64,000 nt of DNA from Codonopsis lanceolata. Lineage: Eukaryota; Streptophyta; Magnoliopsida; Asterales; Campanulaceae. Below, piece by piece: positions 22,091-33,290 of this stretch (position 1 is its first letter; each line of letters opens with the position of its first letter). The DNA lies in the NCBI GenBank assembly GCA_013146195.2, contig CM028379.1:85657661-85721660 (forward strand), read 5' to 3'. The position numbers were made by a program, and so were the translations under genes. Under the pieces are notes generated by a model. That model made no database searches. It was not told the DNA's origin and saw nothing but the letters and a program-made list of their open reading frames with translations.

Positions 22091-22559
22091 GGTGATGGGG
22101 CTCAAACCTGATAGATGATCACATTCCCGGTGATCGACTTAAAGTCGCAAGATACAACCGTGATTGGCGCTACAAATGATGGCCAAATTCCCAGATGGTA
22201 ACCTCCATTCCCCACCGTAAGGCCAAATTTTACACCGAGAATGGAGTGGGCATCCTCAACAAGAAACCCCGAGCAATGCTGGAGTATGTTCTGGAATCCC
22301 AATGAAGAAACAAACCGATCGTGGACATTCCCGACCGCATGAGAAGCCCAAAATCGATCGTGGACCTTTCCCGACAAAGCCGTAGCTGGCTTCCACCGAA
22401 ACCGCCACTCCGGTCCCCATTAACAACATCAACTCTGGGAAACTTCAAGTCGCGATCCCATGGAAACAGAGATTCCCCAGCTCAAGCATCAGAGCCTCCC
22501 AAGCCAAGCCGCCGTAATCACAAGACATTGAGATGGACACTTCGCAAGTCCGGGACGAG

Positions 22560-23790
22560 CCCGATATTCAACCGGAGGACGAGCTAGAAGAGGTAGTTAT
22601 CAATCTGACCTACCCCGAGCGTAAAATCAAAATCGGGAAGGCCAGCGCCTTCTCAAGCTCAGAAAGATTGATTGAGCCGCTAAAGAACAAGCCTCGATGT
22701 GTTCGCCCGATGCCGAGGATGCAGATATCGCAGCAGTATTGCCCGCCACTTAATCGAACGCTGATCCTACCTTTCGCCTATCCAAAGCAATGCCAAGCGT
22801 AATATTCACTGAGAAAACGCGCTATCAAAGCGTAGGTCGGTAAGCTCCCGAAAAGCGCACATTATCGAGGAGATTCGCATCTCGACTTGGCGGGCAAATA
22901 TGGTAATGGTCAAGAAGGTCAACTAAAAATGACGATGCGCGAGATTCACCAAGCTCAACCAAGCCTCGGCCCGAAAGATCAAGTACTATCCATTGCCTCG
23001 CATAGATGTGCTCGCTGACTCTATACCGGTTCGAATGCTCGCCTCGGATGCATACCTGTGATATCACCAGTCCGAATGAACGAGCAAGACAAGGCGAAGA
23101 CAGCTCCTTCTAAAATGGGGCCTCTATCTGTTATTAAAATGATTCCCTTCGGCCGAAGAACGCAGAGCCACTTATCAACGCATGGTCAACAAAGTCTTCG
23201 GCTCTCGCCAAATGCAAAACATAAAGGTTTTGCCATAGATGACATGGTCATCAAGATAAAGGGTCGCGACCACACTCTCGACTGCGTAAACGTTTGCCAA
23301 TCCGCAAACACAACATGAAGCGAACCCAAGTGCTTCGGTCCGAGCAGAAAATTTCGGGTTCATGGTCAACCAATGGGTATGAGGCTAACCCTAGAAGATA
23401 CAAGCCTTACTCGACATGGAGCAGCCTCTATCAGATCAAACACACCTAGCGCTAAACCAGAGTAATTTCTGCTTGGGGTCGCCTATCTTCCTGGCTGGCC
23501 GGAAAAATGCATCCCCTTCTTCTGCTCCTCAAGGGCAACAAGGGTTTTGAATGGAACGCAGATCGCGTGGGCAAGGCCCCCTCGAGCAGTTCCAGTGAGT
23601 ACTACTGGCAAACCACCCTCTCTCCAGCCTCGTGCCCTATGTGAGCCTTTATATAAAGATCTTCGGCACCAATTTAATTTTAATTGTGTCGTGGGCCGCT
23701 GCTTTAGTTGGGAGGAATTAGGTATTCAAAAACTTGTATACTATGTATCCAAGGCCCCCACCCGCTGAGGGTCGTTATTTTAATGTAGAA
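22560..23790 (+). pseudogene. Reverse transcriptase remnant of the gypsy element
   Basis: Read across frames: VVINLTYPERKIKIGKA, then FTKLNQA...YYPLPRIDVL (family: FTDLNKACPKDSYPLPRID), then a stretch matching ATYQRMVNKVFGS, then IDDMVIKIK near 23237 in place of the YVDDM catalytic box. Stops and frameshifts throughout. Confidence 0.7.
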
Positions 23791-24104
23791 AATTAGCCTA
23801 CTGCTTGTCATACCGCCTCGAAAATTATGGCTTATTTTTTCTCGACATGTAATCATAGTATACACGTACACACCATCGCAAGCAAAAGTCTCTCGCACAA
23901 GCCCGACATTATCGTGCACTACTCAACCGGTCAATCAAGCCTCACGAAGTTCCACATATACTATTTGCCCAGCGAGCAATCAAAGCTCAAGCTTTAGCCG
24001 ATTTCTGGTTGAAACAAGTTTCACTCAAGAGAGGATCCCGAGGCCCAGCCAGCCCAGCCAGAGCCCGAGCAAAGACAATCGCCACAACCCCGCCACCCTT
24101 TACC

Positions 24105-24540
24105 GCTGGGATCTTTATGTAGATGGGGCAAATAGCAAAGCCTGAGCGGAGCCGACATCCTTCTCATAGCTCCCCGATGAGGTTACGTGCACTTGAGCTA
24201 GCACTTCTGCTTCAAATTCCCCGCCTCAAACAACGTGGCCGAGTATGAAGCGATGATCGACTCGGCCTGAAGCTCGCAAATGACATGGGCGCAGAAGCGG
24301 TCAGAGTGTACTGATTCACAACTAGTAGTGAACCAAGTCCGGGGGAATATATGGTGCATCATCCTACCCTCGGTCAACATCATGAAGCCGGTCAAGGAAA
24401 TCTTGAAGAATTTCAAGTTTTGGGAGATCATCGAATTGACCGAAAGGCACAACACGCGAGCGCACTACTTGTCCAAGATAGTCGAGGCAAACTTAGCATT
24501 GCCGAATCCTTCAAGAATGATCGAGCACTTGGAAACTCCA
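24105..24540 (+). pseudogene. RNase H remnant of the gypsy element
   Basis: DLYVDGANSK near 24110 and YTDSQLVVNQVRGN near 24309 are the conserved RNase H blocks that degrade the RNA of the RNA-DNA hybrid. The frame is broken. Confidence 0.7.
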
Positions 24541-24859
24541 AATTGCGATAGACCGGGTCATAATGGACATCGAACCACGACGTAAGTCGGATCGATGACT
24601 ACAAAGACTACATCGAGCAAGTGAGTTTCCGCCTCAGACAAAGTCAAAGCCACAACAAGCTCAAGCCAAGCCTGCCGTTACTCAAGAGTAGGGGAATCGT
24701 GTACAAGCCGATCTAAGGTCGTACCTATGCTTCGCCGCGCCCCCGTAGTTAATCAAGGCGCTCGATGAATTACACAGGTGGAGAATGAATGGCCATCCGG
24801 CACAAGGCTCGGGTAGGGTCCCGCGAAAGCGTGATATTACCGGATAACCCTCGAAGGGA

Positions 24860-25250
24860 TGCAGAGAAGTATGTTTGCGAACGTGACAAGTGCCGCAGAT
24901 ACGCCGACATACCAAGGCTTCCATCCACAACGCAAACCCCGCCGCCAGGGCTCGGCCTCTTCTGATATGGGAATCGATCCGACGCCCATTCCTCTAAAGA
25001 CAAGCGTAAGTACAAGTATGCAGGATCACCATAGACTACTTTACTAAGTTGATTGAGGCAAAGCCCCGGCCAAGATTTCGAGGCCAATGTCATCAAGTTC
25101 GCTCACGATCAAGTATGGTGTCGATTCTGACTCCCCGAGCAATCATTCCCGAGCATGGCACCCAATTCCCTGACAAATTCACGTTAATCGTGCTCACTGG
25201 GTGTCAAGCATCGCAATCATCCGTAGCTTATCCACGTGGCAACCCGTGCC
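24860..25250 (+). pseudogene. Integrase remnant of the gypsy element
   Basis: A CRRYADIPR-like stretch near 24890 is the second half of the integrase HHCC zinc finger. IDYFTKLIEAKP near 25033 is the start of the catalytic core, and IIPEHGTQFP near 25140 matches the family motif around the second catalytic Asp, altered here. Broken by frameshifts. Confidence 0.65.
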
Positions 25251-25538
25251 AGCCGAGGCCTAAACAAACAAGTAATCGTATGCTCTCAAAAGAAATTTGG
25301 AAGTAGGCAGAAAAACGGGCGTAAGAACTCCATTTCCTGGCTGTCAACCATCGTCCGAGACCAACCGGGAAACCCTCGCCAGGCCACATACCTGATCCTA
25401 AGCTATGATCCCGGTGGAAATGGCTTTGCTATCGTTTCACAATTACAACAGCGTAATAATCAACTCGGGCTCGAGCCATAGACCCAGACCGTCAAAGAAA
25501 GTGAGGCCGATGCATGACTCGTGATGGTCAACTACAAG

Positions 25539-25638
25539 NNNNNNNNNNNNNNNNNNNNNNNNNNNNNNNNNNNNNNNNNNNNNNNNNNNNNNNNNNNNNN
25601 NNNNNNNNNNNNNNNNNNNNNNNNNNNNNNNNNNNNNN
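25539..25638. other. Assembly gap (100 N)
   Basis: Run of exactly 100 N, a conventional placeholder. True distance and continuity across it are unknown, so the gypsy element and the following DNA may not be adjacent. Confidence 1.
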
Positions 25639-26699
25639 TCCTCTCACCTTCAACTACTCTCTAACCCATATACCCCTACCTCACCTACCTCAAGCAAACC
25701 ACTTCCTCAACACCATCGACCAACGACTCCCTCTGCAAACCAATAGACTGGCTGGCGCGATTCTGTTTGAACTTTCCCATTAGATCTATTCTCCACGACC
25801 AACCAACATGACCTTAACCTGGCAGCCGCCGAGCCAAAGCCTCTTCTATCCACGCCCTCTTTTTACGGTTCTCCGCAGGCCCTTTAGAACACTCAATTGT
25901 CGGTGAAAATTCGTCTTGACATTGAGATAGACTTCTCCACCAACCCCTCCTCTCCACCACAAACCATCTCCTCTTCCACCAACACCATTCCAACCCAAGA
26001 CTCTTCCTCTTCGACTCGAGCTCAGTCATCCTCCTCTCCAACAGCCCTTAGGCGGCCGTGTCTCCAAAGCCACTTCCTGAGTTGGAGTACCGCAGCTCAC
26101 ATTCACATTGGCCGGGAACCATCTTCCTCTCGGTGGCCAATCTGAAATTTTGTCAAGGCTAGGGCGCTATTTATGAGCGGCTAGGCGAACTTACAAGTAT
26201 TACTACCGCTACGAAATCGCCAGCTCGCAGCGTCCAAAGCCAACGGCAGGACTGGGCGCTTTCTTCTTGGCGGCGATTCAAGAAGATGTATGGACCCGTT
26301 TTGGACAGATGAGACATGAGTTCGAGCGGCGTCAAGATCAATGTCGAAGCTCAACGGGACGAATGTGTCGGCTACGCTCATCCTCTCTTCTACGAGTTGT
26401 CCATGCCATCACACTCGCATCTCGGCAAGCGGCCGCCTCACGTCCTAGAGCTCAACAACTTAGCTCGCGACTACGCTCACAACATCATGAATGCTCATCG
26501 TGATCGTGATCGGCCATCACGGAGGAGAAGCAAATGAAGTCTATAAGCAGAATGCTTATGGAAGAGAACGATGCGTCTTCGTGAAGAACTTCGACTACGC
26601 TCTCGCGTTCTACGAGACCTCCCACGGATGCCGTGGCGATGGCGAATGCGTGCGAAGAATGGAAGAGCTAGAGAGGCAGTAGGGAGAAAGATCGCAGAC
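25639..26699. other. Unclassified GC-rich sequence after the gap
   Basis: About 1 kb with coding-like composition and CT-rich stretches. Plus-strand frames at 25897-26145, 26267-26537 and 26491-26682 overlap and none has a family I recognise. One (26316-26537) contains HPLFYELSMPSHSHLGKRPP and one (26491-26682) is Cys- and Glu-rich. It could be the decayed internal region of the copia element whose 3' LTR follows. Confidence 0.3.
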
Positions 26700-27129
26700 A
26701 AAGGAAAAAGGGAAGCGACCTTGGTAAAATAAGTATCTGTTTTACCCTTAACCTTTGTACTTATCCTATCTTTTGAAAACTCTGTAAACATTAAACTTCT
26801 TGTTTATAATACAGAAGATTATCTGCCTTTCAAAAATGTCTTGTGTTTAAGTTCTTGTTATTCCATTTTCTATATCTACTTAGAATTTAAACACTCGGTT
26901 TAAATTTATTTAAACCGATTGCTACTAATACGTGTCTTTGTTCTATGATTTCCTTATCTTTTTTATGCACTTAGATTAGTCTTTACACTTGAGGTGCTCT
27001 CTTGTTTGATAGAGGCATGTCTTCCGTTATTAAAATGAATAAATCTCTTAGACATGCTATTATCTATCACATAGTCAGGTTATAGCCCTCATTTGTAGTA
27101 ATGATGACCAGATATAAATAGGAGGAGAT

Positions 27130-28376
27130 TGTTGATTCTTATTGTATTAGATTTATATCTGCTCATACATTACACTAGTTTTATACATCAGTGGCTAATT
27201 GGGCTGCGTATCGATTAGCGTGGAAGCGTGTATAGAACTTTGCCAAGTATAGCTTTTATAGGACTTTGCGGAGTTCGGCGGAAGACCTCTTCAAAGCTTC
27301 ACTTAGGAAGACTTGACGCTGACATACAAAGCAGAGACCTTGTTCACACTCGGTCAAATCATGGCGTGTCGATCAAGCAAATCTTAATGGATCAATTTAA
27401 ATTTATCCTTATCGGTTTGAATTTAAATTGAGACATTCCACGACATCTCGAGACCGAACCCAGCGGCTTTCAAAGCGGGAGAAGACTTTTCGCCGAGCAG
27501 TGAGGAAAGCGGCGGTCACCTACTATCTGCACAACTCTCACGAATCGACATCCGGATTGCCCAACTTCCGAAGATCTCGGTACTCATTCCACGCTCGATA
27601 TACGTGAAGGCGAAATTCTTGATTGATGACCCCATGCATTTAATGCATTCAACCTAATAAATTTGTTAAGTCTTCGTCTTCTCAACGGATCTCCGTAATG
27701 CACTGCTATAAATGCTGCCATTAAAGACCGAAGAAACAGACACTTGACAAATTGCTCTGAAAATCTACAACAACTCTAAGTCTTATTACTCAGTGCATTC
27801 AAGAGATCCTCAACGGATCCAGAAGTCCTCGTCAACAACAAGAAGTTGTGCATCAACATTTATTGTTTTACTTCTTGTTGTTTTCATTCAATAGCTATCC
27901 TTCTGCACGAATTAAATATCTTGTTTTCACAGATATTTAATTCCTTAACCCCAAACACAAGTCAATATTTTGTACACGATCCATCGGGAATATTCTTTGT
28001 AATAGATCTAGTGGAAAACATAATGCACTATTTAAATCCAAGGTTGACTGCCTTGGTGGTGGACGTAGCACTCTTTATAGTGTGAACCATCCCAAAATAC
28101 TTGTGTTAATTCCTTTTCTGCTTGTTTTCTTATTTAACTGCTTATTACATTATTTATCTTTACCCTTTACAGCAAACTTAAGTAACTTGTTAAGGTCTAC
28201 CGGTAGTCCTTATCGGCAGACTTGAACCAGCTTCATTGAAAGACTTCCGCTACTTCAATCTTTTCAATAGATTGAAAGTACCTTTCAAAGAACTTACTTA
28301 AAAGTTTTTTAAGTGTATAATAAGCTATTCAACCCCCCCCCCTTCTAGCTTATTATTGTGCCCGTTGGGACCCACA
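27130..28376 (+). repeat. Ty1/copia-type 3' LTR
   Basis: A polypurine stretch (ATAGGAGGAGATTG, about 27118) leads into TGTTGATTC, and the repeat ends CCCGTTGGGACCCACA. The late CCCCCCCCCTTCTAGCTTATT block and the GTTGGGACC end resemble copia (Sirevirus-like) LTRs. TATAAATG at 27707-27714 fits an LTR promoter. No 5' LTR or copia polyprotein is visible, so the rest of the element was lost or lies in or before the gap. Confidence 0.65.
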
Positions 28377-28465
28377 ACTAGCCTTACCCGAATTAGGGGA
28401 GACAAAGGAGCCGAACCTCTAAAAAGGAAATAGAAAACTACATTTTGTTTTTGTGTTTTTAAGTC

Positions 28466-28616
28466 TTCGACCCTAAACCCTAAACCCCCAACCCTCAACC
28501 CTAAACCTTCAACCTAAGCCATAAACTCCTAAATCATAAACCTTAAACCCCAAACCATAAACTCCTAAACCCAAAACCTTAAATCTTAAACCCTAAACCC
28601 TAAAACCCTTAACCCT
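28466..28616. repeat. Degenerate interstitial telomere-like repeats
   Basis: Repeated CCCTAAA and close variants (CCCTCAAC, CCTTAAAC, CCATAAACT) for about 150 bp on the plus strand. CCCTAAA is the plant telomere unit. Divergence and internal position show it is not an active telomere. Confidence 0.8.
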
Positions 28617-28888
28617 ACTTAACCTGTTTAAATTCCTTATGATATGCAAGTGAAACAAGTTCTTGCTTATCTATATAATAATATATACTTAGTAATATCA
28701 GAAAAAATGATGTTTCCTCCTACAATTATTGGAATCTCATAAGTGGATTATCAGTCCACATGGGATAAGGCCACTAAATTTGATTCTGGCGAATAAGATA
28801 ACAAACTTTAGCATTGTCTTGACTAACACAGTCATATGTCCCTCTAGCTCCCAATCTCTTTTTTAAATAAAGGAAAAAGGGTACGCCA
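28617..28888. other. AT-rich spacer, nothing recognised
   Basis: Lies between the telomere-like block and the next retroelement; no motif or repeat was found. Confidence 0.5.
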
Positions 28889-28893
28889 ATGGT

Positions 28894-30747
28894 TGTGAGT
28901 GCCCCGAAAAATATCCCCCGGATCGCGCGATCCATTTTTTAGGGGAACCCGCGGCTCGGGGAGGACATCACTCTTTTAATATCATCCTCCCTTGTTTAGG
29001 GGAAAACGAAATTAAAAAATGCAAAAAAAAGGGTTGTCGGAAACCGCGTTGAATACACCTCGGTCACTTGAGTGTGCTTTTAGTCCATTATGAGAGCTTT
29101 GGATTTATCTGTATCTCATCGTCCCTTATTTAGGGGAAAACAAAATACAGAAAACGCATCACCCTTTTCATTCTCATCGTCCCTTATTTAGGGGAAAACG
29201 GAAAAGTGTAAAAAAAGGATGTTGCGAAGGCGCGTGGGAACACACCCTGCCTCACTGTGGACTTGAAAATCGTCCTAGGTCACTATGAGTGCATTGGATT
29301 TCTCCGTATCTCATTCTCCCTTGTTTAAGGGAAAACAAGATACAGAAAATGCATCACCCTTTTCATTCCCATCGTCCCTTGTTTAGGGAAAAACGGAAAA
29401 GTGCAAAAAAAAGATGTTGTGAGCCTCACTGTGATCTAGGTTTATTTTGGATCGCTATGAGTACATTGGGTTTCTCCGTATCCCATCCTCCTTTGTTTAG
29501 GGGAAAACAAAATACAGAAAATGCATCACCCTTTTCATTCTCATCGTCCCTTGTTTAGGGAAAAATGGTAAAGTGCAAAAAAAAGATGTTGCGGGCCTCA
29601 ATGTGATCCAAAATGTTGTAACAGAGTCACCATCTTTATTATAAGGAGAAATAAAGAAAAACCAAAAAATAACCATAGTTTATAAATAAAAAAAAAGGGT
29701 TCGGGGGCTAAGTTACAAGTTCGGAAGGTGTTAGGCACCCAACTCGCCCTTTTCGGTCTCAAAAATAGTTTTTGGCTAAAATATGATTTTATTATATTTA
29801 TTCAGCAAATAAAATAAAAGCATTAAAGCAGATATACATGTATCTATATTATTTACAAACTTGCAGTCGCCTCCTTCCAGTAATTACAAATACATTTATA
29901 AATATTTGGTCATAAATATGGCTCTTTTTAGTGCTATTTTCTATAGAAATCCAGGTGTGCTCGCTCTGTCCTTCCGGAAGAGGGAGTCTTTTGATACTGT
30001 TGTGATTCGGGCGAGTAAGCTGTTTCGAGCAAGCGGAAAGCAGGCGGAGCAACCGCTTGCGTTTTTCTTTGTTGTTTGCTTATCTTGGCGGAATCGGGCA
30101 GAGCAACTGCTTGCTTCTGGCGGATTTGGCCTCTGGATTCGGGCAGAGTAACTGCTCTTTTTTTGGATTTTTGGACCGGAGAAATTAGGTGGAACTCTAG
30201 CTGGAAGGCTAAGGTTCACTTTGACATGTTGGATTTATGTTTGGAGGAGATTTGACGGAGCTTCGAGGCTTATAGGAGGAGGGGTACTCTCTCTCTCTCT
30301 CTCTCTCTCTCACTGCGTAAACTGAACGCTATTTCTTTTACTGCATGAACTGTGGGCGGAGTGAAATCGTTTTTCTTTCACTGAGTCCGAGTACCTCTAT
30401 TTTTAGCTGGGAATGGGGATCCCGTTGGTATTTTGAGTTTTCTTTCTGTGCTTCATCGGCTTGTACCGCGCGCTTGAGAGAATGTACCGGAGTCAAAGTG
30501 CTATAGTGATCTAGCACTATGCTGGCGCCACCCACATATGAAATGGGCGCCGCGCCTAGTTCCCCTATGGGGGGCGCCAGATTCCAAACTTAGGTCTCTT
30601 TTTGACACTTTAGCCCTTGTATTTCACTGTTTTGCGCATCCTGCTTTTCCTTTTGCATTTTTAAACCCTGTAATTTAACATTTGTTAAGTTTTAACAGGT
30701 CTTGATATTGCATGTCATGTCACATACCAGGGGTACGAAATTGGGGT
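28894..30747 (-). repeat. 3' LTR of the composite element
   Basis: Colinear with 36759-38516, starting TGTGAGTGCCCCGAAAAATA. At its right edge the expected GGGGTGTCTATA end is replaced after TTGGGGT (30741-30747) by gag sequence. That 7-bp string is shared by the LTR end and gag, so the deletion formed at microhomology. It contains a (CT)n run at about 30286-30311. The TATA position (about 30393) has mutated from TATAAATAG to TAAAAATAG on the minus strand. Confidence 0.88.
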
Positions 30748-30987
30748 ACTAGCGGTATTTGGTAGGTTGGTGTTTGGCTGAGGGTTTGGGTTTGGAGGAA
30801 CATGGGAAGTTGACGCTTCTTGAGGGGCCGCAGGGAAAGAGGTTCCCTCACCACTGGGTTTTAAACTTTGTACGAGATTGGCCATTTGGCTCATTAGGTG
30901 ATCAGCATGTGCACCCAAATTTTGATCTAGCCACTGTTGCATAGCCGGAGTCGGAGCATACCCTGGAGCCCATGTATCTGTATCCAC
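30748..30987 (-). pseudogene. gag N-terminus, copy B
   Basis: Minus frame MDTDTWAPGYAPTPAMQQWL, then SLKPSGEGTSFPAAPQEAST and a Pro/Asn-rich linker, cut off where it joins the LTR. It keeps about 35 bp that copy A has lost. Confidence 0.75.
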
Positions 30988-32016
30988 TACGGACTACTCA
31001 TTTTCAGCTACCATTCTGCTCAAATATGTACCCTTTGTACTGATTTTGTCTTTTTCTTATCTGAACCCGACACTTTTTGAGCTGATTTCTGTGCCTGCAT
31101 CCCGTATCAACTGACCAGTATTATCTCTGCCTTTCCAAACTCGGGCAAGGTTTATGAGGAAAAGGGTTGAAGGTATCAAAAAGGGTTGGGTGAAGGCTTT
31201 CTGGGTTTGGAGTACAGCGTGCCTTTATTAATATTTTTTTTATTATTATTCGTTTTCCCTACAATTGATCGGACAAGCACCCGCTTTGTTTTGACAGTCT
31301 CAGGACTATTCTTGGAATAGTGGATTCTTTCTCCAGAGTATAGGACATTCGTATTCCACCTGCCTTTCAACTCCCCAAGATTGGATTGATCTCAGGCGAA
31401 TGGCCTATACTCTTTCCAGGATCTACCATTCAAAATGGTCTAGGTCGAACATCAGAAAATTATTAGTCAGCCCCTGTGTATACTATTATTCATATCTTCT
31501 TTTTTTTTTTGCTTTGCTTTTTTTTTGTTTGCACAAGGATTGGTCAATAATTCAAAGATGTAAAAATCGATCGGTCCATGAAGTGTCATGAGAATCTATA
31601 TGCAATTTAACGTTGGCTGATGTAGGGGGTAAGCTGGCCATGATGTAGGGTAGTAGTTCGGAATATTTCTACGTATGTGCGGTATCTAGAAAGCAGTAAA
31701 ATCCTTTTTTCAGAGATAAAGCAGTAAATAAATCAAATATGGCATGTCTTGTTCTTTGTGGATTTTATCGGCTTTTTTAGTTTGCGCGCGAGCAAGCAAC
31801 CATTCAGATCAAGAAATAGAAAGAAAAGTGGGGAATCTATCTATTCCTATTAATTACATATTGGTCCTAGTTCCCAAAATAAAATGACAGACTGAGAGAA
31901 TATGTACATATTTTGTGCAATAAAAATAAAGCACGCAGAATAAAAATATAAAGCAGAATAAAGCAATAATAAAATAAATCCCCAACCCTTTTGTTATGCT
32001 GCCCGGAAATCTACTT

Positions 32017-32054
<38 letters not shown>

Positions 32055-32330
32055 TTATTTATTTATTTATTATTTTTTTTTTTGCTTTTGTTTTTGTTTG
32101 TAAATATACCTATAATGATAACTGGAACTAAATTGCTGCAAGATGGAGGATCATATCCACAAATATATACACAGATATATAAGAATGCAATATTTAAAAT
32201 GTTAAAGAAATATAATAAGCATATTTTAGCCATAAACTAAAGAAAATTGATTTTTTTTGTGAGAACCGAGTCTAGCCCTCCATTTTTATTTTCTTTAAAA
32301 TAAAAACGACATTTCCAGCAGAGTCGCCAC
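30988..32330 (-). repeat. Leader (5' UTR) and primer site, copy B
   Basis: Closely matches 35456-36758. Contains an (AT)n expansion (about 32023-32050) where copy A has a T-rich run. PBS TGGCGACTCTGCTGG (minus) at 32315-32329. Confidence 0.85.
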
Positions 32331-32354
32331 TGTGAGTGCCCCGGAAAATATCCC
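32331..32354 (-). repeat. 24-bp remnant of a middle LTR
   Basis: TGTGAGTGCCCCGGAAAATA (plus strand) is the LTR terminus next to the copy B primer site. It switches abruptly to gag at 32355, so about 1.7 kb of LTR is missing. Confidence 0.85.
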
Positions 32355-33285
32355 GTTATGGGTAGGAAAGTTGGCAGATGCATTCCCTACCATATTGATG
32401 GCTGATCCTGATGCGGCTGCTTTTCCTTTTGAGTAGCGGAAAGAGTTGGAGGGCGTGTTGACTTTTAAATGCCCAGTTCGTATATCTTCGTCAATACGGA
32501 CTCCTATTTCCACTACCTCTTTGAAATTGTTAAATGGGAGATACCGCATGTGCTCCAGGTAAATGGGCTGGAGATTTTTGATGAACATTCTGCATGATTA
32601 AGTCGGATCAGGTTTGTCGAACGTATGAGCTAATTTTCTTTTCCACCTTGCTGCAAACTCATCACAAGTTTCTTTTTCCATTTGGGTGCACGATTTAAGA
32701 TCTCTTTTATTTTCGGGGGTAGTATTGTCTTTGTACCTTTTTAGGAACCTCTCGGCTATTTGGTCCCAAGTACCCATGATGTTGTTGTCTGCCAACATTA
32801 GCCATTGCTTGGCAACCCCTATCAAGGTAAGATGGAAATTGGAAGCCATAGCTTCAAAGCTAGCCCTTCTCGACTACATGCTGGTGGAATAGGATTTTAA
32901 GTGAGATATAGGGCATCCAGTCCCATCGAATTTTTCTATGTCGGGCATTTTGAATTTTGAAGGTAATATTGCTAAAGGTTGCAATGCCAATGCCCACGTA
33001 GAAAATTCTCCTTTGTTCAGAAAATTTTTCAAAATTTTCATGTCAACCTCCATTTTGGTGGGAGGGAGAGTTGGGTTTTGGTATATGCTGGTAGGATTGG
33101 GAAAGGCTGAGCTTATTTCTGGCTGTGGTATTTGATAAGGATTTTGGGTAGGCATTTGGTAAGGATTTTGGGTTTGATAAGGATTTTGGGTAGGTGGGTT
33201 ATTAGCGGTTTCGGTTTGGCGGCCAAGATCATTAAAAGGTAAATAGGTCATTACTTGGCCTGGCTGGTTATAACTTCTTGGGTCC
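32355..33285 (-). pseudogene. gag middle region of the composite element
   Basis: Minus frames in order: MDPRSYNQPGQVMTYLPFND with NPYQ repeats and FKMPDIEKFDGTGCPISHLK (32874-33287); then VAKQWLMLADNNIMGTWDQI and CDEFAARWKRKLAHTF (32598-32849); then MRYLPFNNFKEVVEIGVRID (up to 32588). This is the Ogre/Tat gag domain, broken by frameshifts and stops. It continues copy A gag across the solo LTR. Confidence 0.8.
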
Positions 33286-33290
33286 ATATG

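Larger units (their letters stand above)
18911..25538 (+). mobile_element. Decayed Ty3/gypsy element (Tat/Athila-like)
   Basis: A 5' LTR, primer site and then, in plus-strand order, remnants of gag, protease, reverse transcriptase, RNase H and integrase. The RT-RH-INT order defines Ty3/gypsy. Frameshifts and stops are so dense that no domain survives whole. The element is clearly richer in GC than its neighbours. It runs into the assembly gap at 25539 and no 3' LTR is visible beyond it. Confidence 0.8.

Noticed and set aside
28466..28616. True chromosome end
   Set aside because: The units are degenerate and unique sequence continues on both sides.
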